A stretch of 52,359 nt of DNA from positions 1 through 52,359 of the forward strand of contig CAZRFE010000009.1 in the NCBI GenBank assembly GCA_964599565.1, given 5' to 3'. Both the position numbers and the translations under genes were made by a program. The DNA is from JAJUFS01 sp964599565. Lineage in GTDB: Bacteria; Pseudomonadota; Gammaproteobacteria; Natronospirales; JAJUFS01. Every line of letters starts with the position of its first letter. Position 1 is the first letter of the stretch. Below the pieces are notes generated by a model that saw nothing but the letters and a program-made list of their open reading frames with translations, did not search any database and was not told the origin of the DNA. Shown here piece by piece: positions 48,993 to 52,359 of the stretch.

Positions 48993-49565
48993 ATGAGCAT
49001 CACCGGTTTCATCGTGCTGGGCGTGGTCCTGGTCGCGGCCATCTACTTCATCACGATCTACAACAATCTTGTCCAGCTGAAACATAACGTCGCGAAGGCC
49101 TGGGCGAACATCGACGTGCTGCTGAAGCAGCGGCACGACGAACTGCCGAAGCTCGTCGAAACCTGCAAGCAGTACATGGGCTACGAGCAGCAGACGCTGG
49201 AGAAGGTGATGCAGGCGCGCGCCGCCGTGTTCGCCGCGCGCGAGCAGGGTGACGTGAAGGCGCTCGGTCCCGCGGAGCAGCAGCTGCGCCTCGGCCTTGG
49301 CAACCTGTTCGCCGTCGCGGAAAACTACCCGGACCTGAAGGCGAACGACTCCTTCCAGCACCTGCAGGCGCGCATCTCCGGGCTCGAGAACGCCATCGCG
49401 GATCGCCGCGAGTTCTACAACGAATCCGTCAACAACCTGAACGTGCGCATCGAACAGTTCCCCGACGTCATCGTCGCGCGCAACCTCGGCTTCAAGTCCG
49501 CGGATCTTCTCGAGTTCAGCGAAGCAGAAAAGCAGGACGTGGACATGAAGGCGCTGTTCGGTTGA
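48993..49565 (+). CDS. LemA family membrane protein
   Basis: A 190-residue protein with one N-terminal membrane helix (residues about 3-24) and a helical periplasmic or cytoplasmic bundle. Signature segments: IYNNLVQLKHNVAKAWANIDVLLKQRHDELPKLVE, read as YNNLVQLK and IDVLLKQRHDELP; ENYPDLKAN; and YNESVNNLNVRIEQFPD near the end. AGGGGG precedes ATG 48993. It pairs with the GIDE-domain gene 57 bases downstream. LemA function is not settled. Confidence 0.95.
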   Translation: MSITGFIVLGVVLVAAIYFITIYNNLVQLKHNVAKAWANIDVLLKQRHDELPKLVETCKQYMGYEQQTLEKVMQARAAVFAAREQGDVKALGPAEQQLRLGLGNLFAVAENYPDLKANDSFQHLQARISGLENAIADRREFYNESVNNLNVRIEQFPDVIVARNLGFKSADLLEFSEAEKQDVDMKALFG

Positions 49566-49622
49566 CTGCACGGTTCCTCCGCGCACGCTTGATTTCGCGC
49601 TGTCTTTTCTGCATCGGCTGAA

Positions 49623-50552
49623 ATGAACGAACTGGTACAGCAGATCCGCGTCATGCCGGACGATGAGTTCTGGCTCATTGCCGCCGTCATCGTCGGCGCC
49701 TGCCTGTTCGGCCTGTGGCTGTGGTTCCGTTCGATGAAGCGCGCGCGGCTGATCGAGGACACGCCAACCTCGAAATGCCGTTCGGCCGCGCAGGGCTACG
49801 TCGAGCTGGTCGGCATCCAGAAGATGATGCGCGGTGAGCCGATCCGCGCGCCGCTCACCGGACGGCTGTGCACGTGGTGGGAGTACTGCATCGAGGAAAA
49901 GCACACGACGTATTCGCGCGGCCGGCGGCGCACGCGCTGGGTGACGATCGACAAGGCGACGAGCGAAGCGCTGTTCCTGGTCCGCGATGACACGGGCGAC
50001 GCCGTCATCGATCCCGACGGCGCCGAAGTCACGCCATCGTGCAACGACACGTGGTACGGCAGTTCGCACTGGCCGAAGGGTCCGCCGCATGGCGGAGGCA
50101 TTTTCGGCGGCCGCTATCGCTACACGGAGCGGCGCATGCATGAAGATGACGTGCTGTATGCCATCGGTTTCTTCGAGACGCGTTCCGCGCACCACCAGCC
50201 CTTGAGCGTCGCGCGCGAAACCGCCGCCGTGCTGGCGGACTGGAAGCGCGACAGCGCGGCGCTGATGGAACGTTTTGATACCGACCGGAACGGCGCAATC
50301 GACATGGCCGAATGGGAGCGTGCGCGCGGCGCAGCGGAGGAAGAAGTGTCCTCGCGCGTGCGCAGCCTCGCGCTTGATGCCGGCATTCATCTTATGTTGC
50401 GTCCGCCTGACGGGCGGCCGTTCATTCTTTCCGTCCTGCCGGAAACGCAGCTGACCGCACGCTTCCGCCGGTTCGCCATCGGCGGACTGCTGCTGTTCTT
50501 TCTCGCCGGCATCGCTGCGGTGTTCGCCGTCGGCGTGCGGGTTGCCGCCTGA
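49623..50552 (+). CDS. GIDE-domain membrane protein carrying an EF-hand
   Basis: A 309-residue protein with membrane helices at both ends (residues about 17-35 and 282-305). The middle is the GIDE/MUL1-like domain (residues about 52-180; SAAQGYVELVG, PLTGRLCTWWEYCIEE, then YRYTERRMHEDDVLYAIGFF). An EF-hand calcium loop follows at 219-230: Asp219-Thr-Asp-Arg-Asn-Gly-Ala-Ile-Asp-Met-Ala-Glu230, with all ligand positions filled. The GIDE-LemA pairing is frequent in bacteria, but an EF-hand inside is unusual. Calcium binding is inferred. It follows lemA on the same strand. Confidence 0.87.
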   Translation: MNELVQQIRVMPDDEFWLIAAVIVGACLFGLWLWFRSMKRARLIEDTPTSKCRSAAQGYVELVGIQKMMRGEPIRAPLTGRLCTWWEYCIEEKHTTYSRGRRRTRWVTIDKATSEALFLVRDDTGDAVIDPDGAEVTPSCNDTWYGSSHWPKGPPHGGGIFGGRYRYTERRMHEDDVLYAIGFFETRSAHHQPLSVARETAAVLADWKRDSAALMERFDTDRNGAIDMAEWERARGAAEEEVSSRVRSLALDAGIHLMLRPPDGRPFILSVLPETQLTARFRRFAIGGLLLFFLAGIAAVFAVGVRVAA

Positions 50553-50613
50553 AGGCAGGAATGCGGCGTGCTAGACTCATCGGCCTCCCGCACGACTGAC
50601 TCCGGACTCATGC

Positions 50614-52359
50614 ATGCACAATCCTCTGCTCGAGGCTGACGGCCTTCCCGACTTTGCCGCGATCCATCCCGAACATGTCGAGCCCGCGGTCGACCACATA
50701 CTGGCCGAGAATCGCGCCGTCATCGCGCGGCTGCTCGAACAGCCGCGACCGTTCACGTGGAAGAATCTCGTCGAACCGCTCGAAGTGATCGAGGACCGTC
50801 TCGCGCGCGCGTGGTCGCCCGTGAGCCATCTCAATTCCGTCGCCAATTCCCCGGCGCTGCGCGCCGCGTACAACGCGTGCCTGCCGAAACTCTCGGAGTA
50901 CGGCACGGAGCTCAGCCACAACCGCGCGCTGTTCGACGCGTACCGCGAAGTGCGCGCCAACGCGGCAGCGGAGAACCTGGACGCCACGCAGCGTCGGATT
51001 CTCGATGACGAGATTCGCGATTTCCGTCTCGGCGGCGTCGACCTTCCCGATGAGGAAAAATCGCGGTTCAAGGCGATCCAGCAGGAACTTTCGCAGCTGC
51101 AGGCGAAATTCGAGGAGAACCTCATCGATGCTGCGGCTGCCTGGCACCTGAAGGTCGACGCCAGCGAACGGCTCGGCGGCATTCCGGCGGACGCCATCGA
51201 GCGCGCGCGCAACTGCGCCTCGGAATCGGGCGGCGAAGGCTGGTGGTTTTCGCTCGATCACCCGGGTTACCAGGCGATCGTCGTGCATGCCGACGACCGC
51301 GAACTGCGCCGCGAGATGTATGCCGCGTGGGTCACGCGCGCATCCGACCAGGGACCGAGCGCCGGAACGTTCGACAACACCGCGAACATGCGCCGCATCC
51401 TGTCGCTGCGCGCGGAGGAAGCGCGCCTGCTCGGCCTTGAAAGTTTCGCCGACGTATCGCTCGCAACGAAGATGGCGGACAGCCCCGCCGACGTGCTCGA
51501 ATTCCTGCGCGGACTTATTGCGCGCGTGCGCCCGGCTGCTGCGCGCGAGTTCGAGGAACTGCGCGCGTTCGCGCGCGAGGAACTCGGCATCGCGGAACTC
51601 GCTGCGTGGGATGTGGCGTGGGCGTCCGAGAAACTGCGCAAGGCGCGCTACGACATCAGCCAGGAAGAACTGCGCCCGTACTTTCCGTTGCCGAAGGCGC
51701 TCGACGGCCTGTTCGCGATCGTCGAAAGACTCTATGGCTTCACCGTGCGCGAAACCGGCGTGGCGTCCGCGTGGCATCCGTCGGTGCGCTTCTTCGAGAT
51801 CCGCGACTCGGAAGGCGAACTGCGCGGACAGCTTTACATGGACCTCTATGCGCGCCCGCAGAAGCGCGGCGGCGCGTGGATGGATGAAGCGCTGAACCGG
51901 TTTCGGCGCGACGGTCGCGTGCAGACGCCGGTCGCGCACCTGTGCTGCAACTTCGGTGCACCCTCCGGCGACAGGCCCGCGCTGCTGACGCACGACGACG
52001 TGCAGACACTGTTCCACGAGTTCGGCCACTGCCTGCATCACCTCTCGACGCGCGTCGACTATCCGTCGGCCGCGGGCATCAACGGCGTCGAGTGGGATGC
52101 CGTCGAATTGCCGAGCCAGTTCCACGAAAACTTCACCTGGGATCGCGAAGCGCTGGACCTCATCTCCGGCCATCATGAAACCGGCGAGCCGTTGCCGGAT
52201 GCACTGCATGAAAAGATGCTGGCGAGCCGCAACTTCCACGCCGGCATGTTCCTTGCGCGCCAGCTCGAATTCGCGCTGTTCGACATGCAGCTGCACGCCT
52301 CGGAAACGATGGATTTCGAAGCCGTGCTGCATGCCGCGCGTGACGAGGCCGCGGTGGTG
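50614..52359 (+). CDS. prlC: Oligopeptidase A (M3 metallopeptidase), 3' end outside window
   Basis: The frame starts at ATG 50614 (MHNPLLEADGLPDFAAI) and stays open to the window edge for 582 codons. It is the thimet-oligopeptidase family: zinc motif HEFGHCLHH with His468, the same place as in E. coli PrlC (680 aa). About 100 C-terminal residues are missing beyond the edge. It digests signal peptides and small peptides in the cytoplasm. An ATG at 50610 is in another frame. It follows the GIDE gene after 61 bases. Confidence 0.95.
   Translation, partial: MHNPLLEADGLPDFAAIHPEHVEPAVDHILAENRAVIARLLEQPRPFTWKNLVEPLEVIEDRLARAWSPVSHLNSVANSPALRAAYNACLPKLSEYGTELSHNRALFDAYREVRANAAAENLDATQRRILDDEIRDFRLGGVDLPDEEKSRFKAIQQELSQLQAKFEENLIDAAAAWHLKVDASERLGGIPADAIERARNCASESGGEGWWFSLDHPGYQAIVVHADDRELRREMYAAWVTRASDQGPSAGTFDNTANMRRILSLRAEEARLLGLESFADVSLATKMADSPADVLEFLRGLIARVRPAAAREFEELRAFAREELGIAELAAWDVAWASEKLRKARYDISQEELRPYFPLPKALDGLFAIVERLYGFTVRETGVASAWHPSVRFFEIRDSEGELRGQLYMDLYARPQKRGGAWMDEALNRFRRDGRVQTPVAHLCCNFGAPSGDRPALLTHDDVQTLFHEFGHCLHHLSTRVDYPSAAGINGVEWDAVELPSQFHENFTWDREALDLISGHHETGEPLPDALHEKMLASRNFHAGMFLARQLEFALFDMQLHASETMDFEAVLHAARDEAAVV

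Noticed and set aside
50608..52332. 574-residue open frame antisense to prlC
   Set aside because: The plus-strand frame is open across the whole stretch and contains HEFGH and family sequence; the minus frame is its shadow.

Overview
The window is a 52.4-kb piece of a high-GC gammaproteobacterial chromosome, probably from an assembly scaffold because it carries a 100-N gap. Conserved gene blocks point to Gammaproteobacteria close to the Pseudomonas/Xanthomonadales/Nevskiales range: dapF-DUF484-xerC, priA-argS-SPOR, the divergent def-fmt-rsmB // lysM-dprA-smg-topA-tsaC-hemF block, split pntAA-pntAB-pntB, a Mg-type hemB, and short REP palindromes of the GTAGGAGCGGC type. I cannot fix the genus from sequence alone.

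Left end (1-4.3 kb) is the accessory-looking part. It holds a truncated gene, an 85-aa unknown, a divergent excisionase/repressor pair around an 11-bp perfect palindrome (a Pf1/P2-like phage immunity switch without other phage genes), a ParA-like ATPase with a lipoprotein, and a long repetitive lipoprotein with an N-terminal LTxxQ (Spy/CpxP-like) domain. The assembly gap lies in its 216-bp tandem repeat. From 4.3 to 13.8 kb come ubiD, a secreted HExxH protein, a YccU-type CoA-binding protein, the dapF-DUF484-xerC operon ending in a REP doublet that supplies both convergent stop codons, a fructosamine kinase and a FEN-type exonuclease. From 13.8 to 20.9 kb are a cardiolipin synthase, an HNH nuclease, the transhydrogenase operon and a lipoprotein esterase.

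From 21.2 to 27.7 kb come priA (preceded by two perfect DnaA boxes), argS, a SPOR protein, a CapA-like lipoprotein and a solute-binding lipoprotein. From 27.7 to 37.6 kb is the housekeeping core: rsmB-fmt-def on the minus strand, and LysM-dprA-smg-topA-tsaC-hemF on the plus strand. Then follow a VOC protein, a kinase-fold protein, tag and oxyR.

The most unusual locus is 41.3-43.0 kb. An ECF sigma factor and a DUF3379-type zinc-finger anti-sigma factor (start/stop overlap) lie upstream of a secreted EGKCG-repeat peptide of the HvfA/bufferin (thiooxazole-modified copper-binding RiPP) type. No DUF692 or DUF2063 modifying-enzyme genes lie in the window. The right end carries hemB, a DUF47-PiT phosphate module running into aroE, a gamma-carbonic anhydrase, glutathione reductase, a LemA-GIDE pair with an EF-hand inside the GIDE protein, and the first 582 residues of oligopeptidase A (prlC), cut by the window edge. 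No rRNA, tRNA, CRISPR array or insertion sequence was recognised.
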